NCBI GenBank assembly: GCA_028284635.1
Contig: JANQRJ010000058.1
Span: 1 to 64,000, forward strand
DNA from: Pelagicoccus sp.
GTDB lineage: Bacteria > Verrucomicrobiota > Verrucomicrobiia > Opitutales > Opitutaceae
Length of the DNA: 64,000 bases
Reading direction: 5' to 3'
The notes under the pieces: generated by a model
Database searches by the model: none
The model's input: the letters and a program-made list of their open reading frames with translations, nothing else
What the model was told of the DNA's origin: nothing
Position numbers and translations under genes: made by a program
Shown here: positions 17,707 to 26,032 of the stretch, one piece after another
How the letters are laid out: every line of letters begins with the position of its first letter
Position numbering within the stretch: the stretch's first letter is position 1

Positions 17707-18810
17707 CTAGGGCGCGTCTATAAAATAAATAACTATGGTATACAGGATCAGGTTGGCGATGGAGGCGGGCAGGAGCATTTGCCAGCCGAGTTTCATTACT
17801 TGATCGTAGCGGAAACGCGGGAGGGTCCAGCGGATCCACATGAAGAAAAAGAGGAAGCCGCACAGCTTGCCGAGCAGCGTGCCGACGGAGAGGACGGCGC
17901 TAAGCCAGCCGGTAACGCCGAAATCCGCCCAGGTCATGAAGGGCAGCGGGTGCCAGCCACCGAGAAAGAGAATCGCGATGATGGCCGAACCGATGATCAT
18001 GTGAGCGTACTCGCCGACGAAAAAGAGGCCGAACTTGAAGGAGCTGTACTCGGTATGAAAACCGCTCACCAGCTCGGTCTCCGACTCCGCCATATCGAAA
18101 GGCAGGCGGTTGGTTTCCGCGAAGATGCAGACCAAAAATATAAGGAAGGAAAAGGGCATCCACATGGCGAACCATAGCCCTCCTCCTTGAGCATTCACTA
18201 CGTCGACCAAGCTCAGCGTTCCATCGCGGCCGGGACCGTTGAGCCACATGAATACCGGCAGCACGGAGATGCCCATTGCCAGCTCGTAGGAAATCATTTG
18301 AGCGGAAGCGCGGATGCCGCCGAGGAAAGGGTACTTCGAATTGGAAGCCCAACCTGCCAAGACCACGCCATAGACGCCGAGCGAAGAGATGGCGAATATG
18401 AAGAGGATGGCGACGTTGATGTCGGTCAGAACCAGATTCGTGATCGTGCCATCTGCATGCTCGAAGTAGCCGAAGGGTACGACGGCCACGGTCGTCAGGG
18501 CTGGGATGAGCGAGAGGACCGGGGCCAGTACGAAGTAGAGCTTGTTTACATGAGCCGGGATGACGTCCTCCTTGAAGAGAAACTTGAGGCCATCCGCCGC
18601 AGGCTGGAAGATACCGAGGCGCGTGAGAAAACGGCCGACGTAGGGGATTGAGCCGAGGAGGGGCAGCGTAGTGCGGTTTGGGCCAACGCGGCCTTGTATC
18701 CAGCTGGATACCTTGCGCTCGGCAAGAACCGCATAAGAGCAGAAGCCCATGAGGACGCTTACTACGATCGCGGCGTAGATGGTCTTTATGATGATGTCAG
18801 AAATTTCCAT
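17707..18810 (-). CDS. nuoH: NADH-quinone oxidoreductase subunit H
   Basis: This membrane subunit of complex I forms part of the quinone chamber. It has 367 residues. Signature regions are AERKVSSWIQGRVGPNRTT, LKFLFKEDVIP, SYELAMGISVLPV, ETNRLPFDMAESETELVSGFHTEYSS and WIRWTLPRFRYDQVMKLGW. All conserved acidic loop residues are present. Confidence 0.96.
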   Translation of the reverse strand: MEISDIIIKTIYAAIVVSVLMGFCSYAVLAERKVSSWIQGRVGPNRTTLPLLGSIPYVGRFLTRLGIFQPAADGLKFLFKEDVIPAHVNKLYFVLAPVLSLIPALTTVAVVPFGYFEHADGTITNLVLTDINVAILFIFAISSLGVYGVVLAGWASNSKYPFLGGIRASAQMISYELAMGISVLPVFMWLNGPGRDGTLSLVDVVNAQGGGLWFAMWMPFSFLIFLVCIFAETNRLPFDMAESETELVSGFHTEYSSFKFGLFFVGEYAHMIIGSAIIAILFLGGWHPLPFMTWADFGVTGWLSAVLSVGTLLGKLCGFLFFFMWIRWTLPRFRYDQVMKLGWQMLLPASIANLILYTIVIYFIDAP

Positions 18811-18858
18811 ACTATGTCAGCCCTTCGGGCAGCTATTTAGTCCGTAGCTGATGAGCTC

Positions 18859-18921
18859 GTAGCCGAAGTCGAAAGACTTTGGTCCTTCGCTTTGCCTCCA
18901 AAGTCTTTCGACTTCGGCTAC
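18859..18921. repeat. GTAGCCGAAGTCGAAAGACTTTGG inverted repeat between nuoG and nuoH
   Basis: The arms of 24 bases (18859-18882 and 18898-18921) are perfect inverted copies separated by 15 bases. The unit is a close relative of the stem in the two elements at 47359-47502 and 63451-63595 (GTAGCCGAACTCGAAAGAGTTTGG). Confidence 0.9.
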
Positions 18922-18972
18922 AAGAAACGCTGTCGAGTTGCTCATTTCGCGTCTTTCATGGTTAAAATCCAA

Positions 18973-20679
18973 CTACTGGGCGTTTGCCCCCTCCAGCTTG
19001 GGTTCGAAATGCAGGGACTTGCCTTCCACGAATTCGAGAGAATCGAAAGCGCTGCCGTCGAGCAGAGTCCCGGTGTCGGGGATGCTCTGGAAGCTGAGCT
19101 CGGAGAGCATCGGCACCTCGGCAGCGATGCGCTTCCAGGCGGTGCCGATGACGGAAGGGACGGATTCCTCGGAGTCGGAGAGATTCGCTTCGATGGCGGC
19201 CAGGGCCGCGAGATCGTCGATCGCTCCGGCTGGGCCAGGAATGGCCTTATGGAATTTCTGGATACGGAACTGCTGGTTGATGACCGTGCCGGACTTCTCG
19301 AACTGGGTCAGGCCGGCGATGACGACCTTGGCCTTTTCCGTGGTCGAATTGGCATGGGTGCCGAGGGCGACGATCTGCACTTTGGCCAGCTGTTCTTCGG
19401 TCAGGCCAGCGGCAGCGAGGTCTTCCCTAACCGCGAAAACGGTCTTCACTTCGCCCGCATTGATCTTCAGGGCGAGGTCTCCGAGCTGCTCTGCGGGGAG
19501 AGCGGAGATCAGCCCAGTGGCCAGAGCGCCGCGCACGTTCGGATTGCGATCCTTGGAAATGAGAAGGCCATCGTCTTCGCCGTATCGAGCGACCAAATAC
19601 ACGTCTTTCGTTCCAATCCGATCGGCGATCTTCTTCAGAGCGAACTGCTCTTCGACCGTGCTGCTGCCCGAGCCGACTACGGCCACGCCACCGGTTTTCA
19701 GCAGCTCGCTGGCCGCGTTGAGAGCGTCGGTAGCCGAGGCCTTTTGGCCGTCGATGCTGGCAGCATGCAGACGATCTTCCGCTTCGACAATCTTGTAGAG
19801 CTCGCGACCGGAATCGGGCATCCAGGTGTCGTTGACCTCGTCGTTGCGGCGAGGAGTGACACGGTAGAGCTTGCCTTCGCGGGAGGACACCTCGGTGTTG
19901 CAGCCAACGCTGCTCTCGAAGTCGATGCTGTTGGTCTCCTTGAGGAACCAGACGCGCATCTTGAAGCGAAAATCGGTGCTGGTCAGAGCGCCGACCGGAC
20001 AGATATCGACCGTATTCAAGGAATAGTTATTGGCCAATTCCTTGCCGGGGAAGCAGGTGAGCGTGGAGTAGCTGCCGCGGTCGGTAAAGCCGAGCACATC
20101 GTCGTCCGCAACTTCCTGGCAGAAGCGCACGCAACGCGAACAGAGGATGCAGCGCTCGTCGTCGAGAGTGACGCGCGGGCCGAGGCGGGTACGCTTGGGC
20201 TTGACGTTCTTTTCCTCGATGAAGCGGCTGTATCCACGTCCGTGAGACGCGGAAAACTCCTGCAGCTTGCACTCGCCGGCTTGATCGCAGATCGGGCAGT
20301 CGAGCGGATGGTTGACGAGCAGAAACTCGGTGACGGACTCGCGGGACTCGATAGCCTTGGGGGAGTCGGTCTTGATGTGCATGCCGGGAGCTGCCTTGGT
20401 TCCGCAGGCGATGGCGGGGCCGGGCATCCACATGATCTTGGGCGTGCCGTCCTCGTTGAGCATGGGCTCGCCAGTAGCTCGATCCTTGCCGGGCATGCCG
20501 AGCTCGACCAAGCACATGCGGCAGTTGCCTGCTACCGAAAGCTTCGGGTGGTAGCAGTAGTGGGGCACTTCCTTGCCGAGCATGGCGACGGCATCGACCA
20601 TGTTGGTGCCGGGCGGCACCTGGAGGTCCTGGCCGTCGATGTTGACCGTGATTAAATCGTCTCTCTTTTCCTCAGCCAT
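18973..20679 (-). CDS. nuoG: NADH-quinone oxidoreductase subunit G, short form
   Basis: This peripheral-arm subunit carries the [2Fe-2S] N1b and [4Fe-4S] N4/N5 clusters. Ligand motifs are HYCYHPKLSVAGNCRMCLVEL, HPLDCPICDQAGECKLQ and CILCSRCVRFCQEV with DICPVGALTS. The molybdopterin-oxidoreductase-like region follows but is short (568 aa in total, against about 900 in E. coli). Where N7-containing proteins have a CxxC...C motif, this one reads SSVGCNTEVSSREG with a single Cys, so N7 is probably absent, as in mitochondria. The start overlaps the end of nuoF by 8 bases. Confidence 0.93.
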   Translation of the reverse strand: MAEEKRDDLITVNIDGQDLQVPPGTNMVDAVAMLGKEVPHYCYHPKLSVAGNCRMCLVELGMPGKDRATGEPMLNEDGTPKIMWMPGPAIACGTKAAPGMHIKTDSPKAIESRESVTEFLLVNHPLDCPICDQAGECKLQEFSASHGRGYSRFIEEKNVKPKRTRLGPRVTLDDERCILCSRCVRFCQEVADDDVLGFTDRGSYSTLTCFPGKELANNYSLNTVDICPVGALTSTDFRFKMRVWFLKETNSIDFESSVGCNTEVSSREGKLYRVTPRRNDEVNDTWMPDSGRELYKIVEAEDRLHAASIDGQKASATDALNAASELLKTGGVAVVGSGSSTVEEQFALKKIADRIGTKDVYLVARYGEDDGLLISKDRNPNVRGALATGLISALPAEQLGDLALKINAGEVKTVFAVREDLAAAGLTEEQLAKVQIVALGTHANSTTEKAKVVIAGLTQFEKSGTVINQQFRIQKFHKAIPGPAGAIDDLAALAAIEANLSDSEESVPSVIGTAWKRIAAEVPMLSELSFQSIPDTGTLLDGSAFDSLEFVEGKSLHFEPKLEGANAQ

Positions 20680-22036
20680 TACACGCGAGTTCCTTTATGG
20701 CTTGGCGGTCAGCATTCGGATCGCTGAGGCGCGTTGCGTATTCTCTGAATTCGTCTTCGAATTTAGCCAGGTAGCTCTGCACGGGCCAAGCCACGGCAAA
20801 GCCGAAGGCGCAGATGGTGCGGCCTTCGATCTGGTCAGCTACCGACTTCATGAGGTCGACGTCCTCGGGACGAGCCTGGCCGTGCACCATGCGGGCGGTG
20901 ATCTTCTTGAGCCAGAGCGAGCCCTCGCGGCAGGGCGTGCACTGGCCACAGCTTTCGTGCGAGTAGAAGGCCATCAGATTGGCCAGGGCTGCAGGGATCG
21001 AGACCGTGTCGTCGAGCACCATCATGCCTCCCGAGCCGGACATGGAACCAGCGGCGGCGATGCCATCGTAGTCGAGCGGGACATCGTCTAGGCCCCAATC
21101 GTATTCGGCGCCGTCCGGGTTCTTGCCTTTGTAGCGCTCGCCGTTCTTGAGAATCTTCATGGACGAACCGCCTGGAATGATGGCCTTGATGGTTCGGCCG
21201 GGGAGCGGGCCGCCGCAAATGTCGTGGATCAGCTCGCCGACGGTGATGCCTGCGACTTCGTAGTAGCCGGGACGCTGCACGCCGCCGGAAACGCACCAGA
21301 TGCGGGTGCCGGTGTTATTCGCGCGGCCGATCTGGGCGAAGGCCTCGGCGCCCATGTCGAGGATGTGCACTGCGTTGCAGAGGGTTTCGACATTGTTGAC
21401 GATAGTCGGGCAATTGTAGAGGCCGAGTACGGCGGGAAAGTAAGGGGGCTTGATGCGGGGGTTCGCTCGCTTGCCTTCGAGGGACTCGATGAGGCCGGTC
21501 TCCTCGCCGCAAATATAGGCTGCGGCTCCGCGGTGCACGACGATGTCGCAGGAGTAGTCGGTGCCGAGAATATTATCGCCGACAAAGCCCTTCTCCTTGG
21601 CTTCGACGATAGCTTGGTCGAGGATGCGAGCCCCTTTGGGCATCTCCTCGCGAATATAGATGAAGGCCTTCGCCACATTGTTGGCGAAGCAGGAGATCAT
21701 GATGCCCTCGATAAGCTGATGCGGATCCTTGTGCACGATCTGGCGATCCTTGAAGGTGCCGGGCTCGGATTCGTCGCAGTTGCAGATCAGGTAGATGGGC
21801 TTGCCGGACTTGCGGTCGACGAAGCTCCACTTGACGCCACAAGGGAAGCCTGCCCCGCCGCGGCCGCGCAGCTGCGACTTCTTGACCTCGTCGATGATGT
21901 CCTGAGGCGGCATGCCGACGGCCTTCTTGAGCATGTCGTAACCGCCGTGGGCCAGATAGCTGTCGATGCCGGGCGTGTAGCCTGGCTCGTCGGCGTACTT
22001 CAGAATGAGACGGTTTTCTTTGGGATGTACTGCCAT
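20672..22036 (-). CDS. nuoF: NADH-quinone oxidoreductase subunit F
   Basis: This NADH- and FMN-binding subunit carries cluster N3. It has 454 residues. The motifs RGRGGAGFPCGVKWSFVD, CNCDESEPGTFKDR, EETGLIESLEGKRANPR (glycine-poor in one position) and SHESCGQCTPCREGSLWL are all present. It starts 5 bases after nuoE and overlaps nuoG, so E-F-G are tightly coupled. Confidence 0.96.
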   Translation of the reverse strand: MAVHPKENRLILKYADEPGYTPGIDSYLAHGGYDMLKKAVGMPPQDIIDEVKKSQLRGRGGAGFPCGVKWSFVDRKSGKPIYLICNCDESEPGTFKDRQIVHKDPHQLIEGIMISCFANNVAKAFIYIREEMPKGARILDQAIVEAKEKGFVGDNILGTDYSCDIVVHRGAAAYICGEETGLIESLEGKRANPRIKPPYFPAVLGLYNCPTIVNNVETLCNAVHILDMGAEAFAQIGRANNTGTRIWCVSGGVQRPGYYEVAGITVGELIHDICGGPLPGRTIKAIIPGGSSMKILKNGERYKGKNPDGAEYDWGLDDVPLDYDGIAAAGSMSGSGGMMVLDDTVSIPAALANLMAFYSHESCGQCTPCREGSLWLKKITARMVHGQARPEDVDLMKSVADQIEGRTICAFGFAVAWPVQSYLAKFEDEFREYATRLSDPNADRQAIKELACNG

Positions 22037-22041
22037 TTCAA

Positions 22042-22518
22042 CTACGCTTCCGCCTTTATCTTCTGGCAGATCTCGGCGGCTTTCGCCTCGTCCAGATTCT
22101 CGTAAAGCTCGTCGTCCACCAGCATGACCGGAGCGCTGCCGCAGCTAGCGAGACACTCGGCAAACTCGACCGTGACCTCGCCGTCGGGCGAGACGCCATT
22201 CAATTCGGTGTCGAATTCCTTGAGCATGGTATCGCAAACCTTGGAACCGCCTGCCATGGCGCAGGACAGCGTGCGGCAGACGCGCACGTGGCGCTTGCCG
22301 ATAGGCTGCTGGCGAAAGAATGGGTAGAAAGTGATGACCGAGAGCACGTTTATCGGCTCGATGCCCAGCTTTTTCGCGACCCACTCGGCGGCTTCGTTGG
22401 AGAGGTAGCCTTGATCCTGCTGGATCGCGTGCAGCAGGGGCATCACCGCGCTGCGGGCCTCCGGATACTTCGGAATCGCCGCTTCGATTTCAGCAAGCGT
22501 CTCGGAACTAAGATTCAT
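22042..22518 (-). CDS. nuoE: NADH-quinone oxidoreductase subunit E
   Basis: This thioredoxin-fold subunit carries the [2Fe-2S] N1a cluster. It has 158 residues with cluster ligands in CRTLSCAMAGGSKVCD and ECLASCGSAPVM. The SCAMAGG loop gives C-x4-C spacing typical of the family. It is upstream of and close to nuoF. Confidence 0.94.
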   Translation of the reverse strand: MNLSSETLAEIEAAIPKYPEARSAVMPLLHAIQQDQGYLSNEAAEWVAKKLGIEPINVLSVITFYPFFRQQPIGKRHVRVCRTLSCAMAGGSKVCDTMLKEFDTELNGVSPDGEVTVEFAECLASCGSAPVMLVDDELYENLDEAKAAEICQKIKAEA

Positions 22519-22519
22519 C

Positions 22520-22618
22520 TATTAAGCGAAAAATTAAGAGTTAAAAGTTAAGAGTAGTGGGACAGTGGATACGAAGCGGGAAGCAATTCTTCACCCTTCG
22601 CTTTTCACTCTTCACTTT
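22520..22618. repeat. AAGAGTTAA/CACTCTTCACTT repeat between nuoD and nuoE
   Basis: The gap contains attaagagttaaaagttaag on one side and cttttcactcttcactttct on the other. This is an imperfect inverted arrangement shared with 23868-23985 and 28948-29061. Confidence 0.6.
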
Positions 22619-23860
22619 CTACCGATCGCACTCCCCCATGACGAAGTCGAAGCTGCCAAGGATGGCCGGAATGTCGGAGACCATGGCGCCGACGCAGATT
22701 TTCGGCAGGATGCTGAGATTGCAGAAGGAGGGGCCGCGGATCTTGAGGCGGTAGGGAACGCCGCCGCCACGCGAGTGGATGAAGAAGCCAAGAGCGCCCT
22801 TGGGAGCTTCGCCTTCGAAGTACACTTCGCCTTCGGGGATTTGCGGTCCTTCCGTGGTGATCATGAAATTCTGGATAAGCTCCTCCATGGAGGTGAGCGT
22901 CTTGTCCTTGTGGGGAAGGATGATGCGCTTCTGGTTCTCGGCTCGGTAGGGACCGCCGGGCATCTTGGCGATGACCTGACGGATGAGACGCACGCTTTGG
23001 CGCATTTCCTCAAGACGCACGAGGTAGCGATCGTAGCAGTCGCCCTTTTCACCGATAGGCACCTCGAACTCGTAGTTCTCGTATCCAGAATAGGGAGCGT
23101 CGCGACGCAGGTCGAGGTCTACGCCAGAGGCGCGTAGGTTCGGGCCGGTGAGGCCGTAGGCGATAGCGTCTTCCTTGCTGATGATGCCGATATCGGCAGT
23201 GCGGTCGACAAAGATGCGGTTGCGCGAGAGCAGGCTCTCGACGTCGTCCACAAGCGGGAGGAATTCCTCGCAGAAGTGAAGAACCTTGTCGGTCCAGCCT
23301 TCGGGCATGTCCTTGAGCAATCCCCCGACGCGGGTGTAACTGGTGGTGAAGCGGGCGCCAGTGAGCTCCTCGAAGAGCGAGTAGAGCTTCTCGCGTTCGG
23401 TGAAAGTGATCATGAACGCAGTCAGAGCACCGACGTCCATGGTGTAGGCCCCAAGGCCGAGCAGGTGGGCGGAGATGCGGGCCATCTCGCTAGTCAGTAC
23501 GCGGATGGCTTGGCAGCGTTCGGGGACCTCGATGCCGGCCAACTTCTCGACGGCTATGGCGTAGATGGCGTTGTTGGCGAGCGGAGCAAGATAATCAAGC
23601 CGGTCCGTGTAGGGCACGAACTGGTTGTAGGTCATGTTCTCGGCTATCTTCTCGTCGCCCCTGTGCAGGTAGCCAATGACGGGGTCGCACTTCTGGATGA
23701 TCTCGCCGTCGAGCTCCAGATTGAGCCGCAGCACGCCATGGGTAGACGGGTGCGAGGGGCCCATGCTGAGTTCGAGCTTCTCGGTCTCGAACTCCTCCGA
23801 GGCGGCCGCCGCGCGGGAAGCGGCGTCGGGCATCGTGTATTCCTTAGATTCGGTAGACAT
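22619..23860 (-). CDS. nuoD: NADH-quinone oxidoreductase subunit D
   Basis: This 49-kDa-type quinone-binding subunit has 413 residues. Conserved segments include SMGPSHPSTHGVLRLNLELDGE, GYLHRGDEKIAENMTYNQFVPYTDRLDYL and the C-terminal GDFDFVMGECDR-like end (GSFDFVMGECDR). The His and Tyr of the quinone site are in these motifs. An alternative ATG lies 9 codons further in, at 23833. NuoC is separate, not fused. Confidence 0.95.
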   Translation of the reverse strand: MSTESKEYTMPDAASRAAAASEEFETEKLELSMGPSHPSTHGVLRLNLELDGEIIQKCDPVIGYLHRGDEKIAENMTYNQFVPYTDRLDYLAPLANNAIYAIAVEKLAGIEVPERCQAIRVLTSEMARISAHLLGLGAYTMDVGALTAFMITFTEREKLYSLFEELTGARFTTSYTRVGGLLKDMPEGWTDKVLHFCEEFLPLVDDVESLLSRNRIFVDRTADIGIISKEDAIAYGLTGPNLRASGVDLDLRRDAPYSGYENYEFEVPIGEKGDCYDRYLVRLEEMRQSVRLIRQVIAKMPGGPYRAENQKRIILPHKDKTLTSMEELIQNFMITTEGPQIPEGEVYFEGEAPKGALGFFIHSRGGGVPYRLKIRGPSFCNLSILPKICVGAMVSDIPAILGSFDFVMGECDR

Positions 23861-23867
23861 GGGATGG

Positions 23868-23985
23868 AGCGAAGAATTAAGAACGAAGAGTTAGGAACGA
23901 AGAAACTCTGCCTCCTGAGATCTTGTTGGCGGTTGCTCGCCACGGGAATGCTTCTGCATTTTTCATTCTTACTTCCTACTTTGTC
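23868..23985. repeat. GAACGAAGAGTTAAG repeat between nuoC and nuoD
   Basis: The gap contains gcgaagaattaagaacgaag on one side and ttttcattcttacttcctac on the other, arranged as imperfect inverted arms. The element runs into the last codons of nuoC (KPEGQSRK), which look repeat-derived. Confidence 0.6.
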
Positions 23986-24601
23986 CCTCGGGTTTCGGAT
24001 TTTTCTCGTTCCAGCTTTCGTCTTTGGCGCGGGGTTCGCGTTCGTTCTCGAACTTGGAGCTCTTGGCGACGAAGGGACCGCCCATCATGGGAGCGGATAT
24101 GACTTTGGTGCCGGTTTCATCGCTGATCTCCTGGTCCCAGAGATCCTCCTCGTGGCCGGCGAGCGGGAAGTCCTTGCGCAACGGATGGTGCGGATACTCG
24201 TCCCACATGAGAATGCGGCGCAGGTCCGGATGGTTTTCGTACTTGATGCCGAGCAGGTCAAAGCACTCGCGCTCGTGCCATTCAGCAGCAGGCCAAAGCT
24301 CGACGGCGGACGGGGCTAGCGGGGTCTCGTCGTCCGCGCAGTCCGCTGCGATACGCGCGTAGCTGTGGGTGGCAGTGGAGAGAAGATGGTAGAGGACGGT
24401 GAAGCGCGGGGAGCTCTCGACCCCGTTGTCCAGTCCAGTGGCATCGACCAGCATGTCATAGCCGTGGTTGTCGCGCAGGGCCCGCAGGACTGGAATTAGG
24501 CTGTCGAGGGGACAGTTGAAGGCGGGACAATCCGCCGAAGGGCGCTCGGAGGTTTGCGGAGCGACTCCTTGCAGGGCAGCTAAAAGTTCTTGGGCGATCA
24601 T
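23969..24601 (-). CDS. nuoC: NADH-quinone oxidoreductase subunit C
   Basis: This 30-kDa subunit of the peripheral arm has 210 residues. Key segments are YDMLVDATGLD, HDDVLWP-like ELWPAAEWHERECFDLLGIKYENHPDLRRILMWDEYPHHPLRKDFPL. The tail after residue 165 (KFENEREPRAKDESWNEK...) is longer and more charged than in most NuoC proteins. Its end overlaps a dispersed repeat. It starts 13 bases after nuoB. Confidence 0.93.
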   Translation of the reverse strand: MIAQELLAALQGVAPQTSERPSADCPAFNCPLDSLIPVLRALRDNHGYDMLVDATGLDNGVESSPRFTVLYHLLSTATHSYARIAADCADDETPLAPSAVELWPAAEWHERECFDLLGIKYENHPDLRRILMWDEYPHHPLRKDFPLAGHEEDLWDQEISDETGTKVISAPMMGGPFVAKSSKFENEREPRAKDESWNEKNPKPEGQSRK

Positions 24602-24614
24602 ATTGGCGCGAGGA

Positions 24615-25124
24615 TCAGGCCTTCAGAAGGTTGGAAGTCGAAGCCTCGGTTCCCACCTTGTCTTGCAACTTGATCAACGCGTCGAGCAACGCCTCCGGGC
24701 GCGGCGGACAGCCACTCACGTAAACGTCCACCGGAATGATCCGGTCCACGCCCTGCATTGTAGCGTAGGAGCGGTACATGCCGCCGGACGAAGCGCAGGC
24801 TCCCATGGCGATCGCCCACTTCGGGGCAGCCATCTGGTCGTAGATGCGGCGCACGACAGGCGCCATCTTGTACGTCACCGTGCCGGCCACGATCATCACG
24901 TCCGACTGGCGCGGGGAAAAACGCATCACCTCCGCTCCGAAACGGGCGATGTCGAACTTCGAAGCTCCAGCCGCCATCAGCTCGATAGCGCAACAAGCAA
25001 GCCCCATCGGCATTGGCCAGAGTGAATTAGTTCTGATCCAATTAATAACGGCGTCGGCCTTGGAGACAATGACGCCACCCTCGACCTTGCTGTTGTAACC
25101 TATGTCCGTATTAGAAGAGACCAT
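24615..25124 (-). CDS. nuoB: NADH-quinone oxidoreductase subunit B
   Basis: This subunit binds the terminal [4Fe-4S] cluster N2. It has 169 residues. Cluster ligands are the tandem cysteines in [12 protein letters not shown], Cys in [11 protein letters not shown] and Cys in [14 protein letters not shown] chose the ATG at 25124 (MVSSNTDIG) since the 18-residue upstream extension does not resemble NuoB. It is the first gene of the nuo cluster; no nuoA lies between it and the divergent tRNA-Ser gene. Confidence 0.94.
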   Translation of the reverse strand: MVSSNTDIGYNSKVEGGVIVSKADAVINWIRTNSLWPMPMGLACCAIELMAAGASKFDIARFGAEVMRFSPRQSDVMIVAGTVTYKMAPVVRRIYDQMAAPKWAIAMGACASSGGMYRSYATMQGVDRIIPVDVYVSGCPPRPEALLDALIKLQDKVGTEASTSNLLKA

Positions 25125-25317
25125 GTTTTTCGACTCGAAATGACGGCCAGAAACTATGTCGAGGCTGTTAACATGCAAGCGGCTTTTTGGCTTTAAAACT
25201 CGATAGAATCAGCGCCTCTCAGATTTTGAGAAAAGAATTTGACCGGCGCTGGCGTGGTCGGCTTATTAACCCGTTCTTTTTCGGGAGCCCGTCTCGGGGG
25301 ACCGGAAAGAACGAGCC
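25125..25317. promoter_or_regulatory. Divergent intergenic region between nuoB and tRNA-Ser
   Basis: This 193-base space must hold the start signals for the long nuo operon leftwards and for tRNA-Ser rightwards. I cannot mark specific -10/-35 boxes with confidence. No nuoA-like frame is present. Confidence 0.4.
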
Positions 25318-25407
<90 letters not shown>

Positions 25408-25501
25408 TTCGACGCGCTGCGAACTACGTTCTTCGCTTGCTCATGGCAGGCCACTTACTAAGGAAGCGCTTCAACTAGGAGAACCGACCTACGCGGCGAA
25501 T

Positions 25502-25522
25502 GCCCTGAGCTTGTCGAAGGGC
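25502..25522. repeat. CCCTGAGCTTGTCGAAGGG palindrome upstream of the GIY-YIG gene
   Basis: The imperfect palindrome gccctgagcttgtcgaaggg plus c occurs 64 bases before the GIY-YIG start. To my knowledge this short motif is widespread in environmental bacterial genomes, often near GIY-YIG genes. Confidence 0.6.
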
Positions 25523-25585
25523 TTGTTCGATCAGCCACTTCAGTTGCATGTTGCGCCAAACGATAGACACTCTGAAGAATCAGGC

Positions 25586-25912
25586 GTGGATACCAGCCTC
25601 AAGGCCATTGAATTCCCTAAGCCGACTAAAGGTTACGTCTACGTATACATTTTGCTCTGCTCAAACGAGAGCCTGTATGTCGGGCAAAGCCACGACTTGA
25701 GGCAACGATTCGAAATGCATTCGAGTGGGACGGGAGCAATGCACACCGCTAAACACAAGCCGGTGAAACTCGTCCACGTCGAGGGACCGATGGAACTCGA
25801 AGAGGCTGTGAAACGAGAACGCCAGCTCAAGAAATGGTCGAACGCGAAAAAGATGGCTCTTGCGAAAGGAAACATCCGAAAACTGCGGCGCCTCTCAAGG
25901 AGTCGTGGCTGA
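25586..25912 (+). CDS. GIY-YIG domain protein (UPF0213/YhbQ-like)
   Basis: This small single-domain protein of 108 residues has the GIY-YIG nuclease fold. Motif 1 reads YVYILLCSNESLYVGQS, with YVY and LYVG in place of GIY and YIG, and the Arg of DLRQRFEMHSSG follows. HTAKHKPVKLVHVEG and EEAVKRERQLKKWSNAKKMAL complete the family pattern with its conserved Glu. The start is uncertain: a GTG at 25586 gives a compact domain, while longer frames run back through the tRNA gene. The natural substrate of such stand-alone proteins is unsettled. Confidence 0.82.
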   Translation: MDTSLKAIEFPKPTKGYVYVYILLCSNESLYVGQSHDLRQRFEMHSSGTGAMHTAKHKPVKLVHVEGPMELEEAVKRERQLKKWSNAKKMALAKGNIRKLRRLSRSRG

Positions 25913-26032
25913 CCCACAGCCCCCTCCCACCACCAAAAACGGTTGCCCGCACCGCTTCCGCAAGCAGGCTACACTGCCAAAACGAAAACGCCATCCACCC
26001 TCGGCCAATCCCTCTAGCCACGCCAACAGTTC

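Noticed and set aside
18892..20655. Long plus-strand open frame (587 codons) opposite nuoG
   Set aside because: It is the antisense shadow of a clearly conserved nuoG. Its translation shows no signal peptide or domain and consists of residues biased by the opposing codons.
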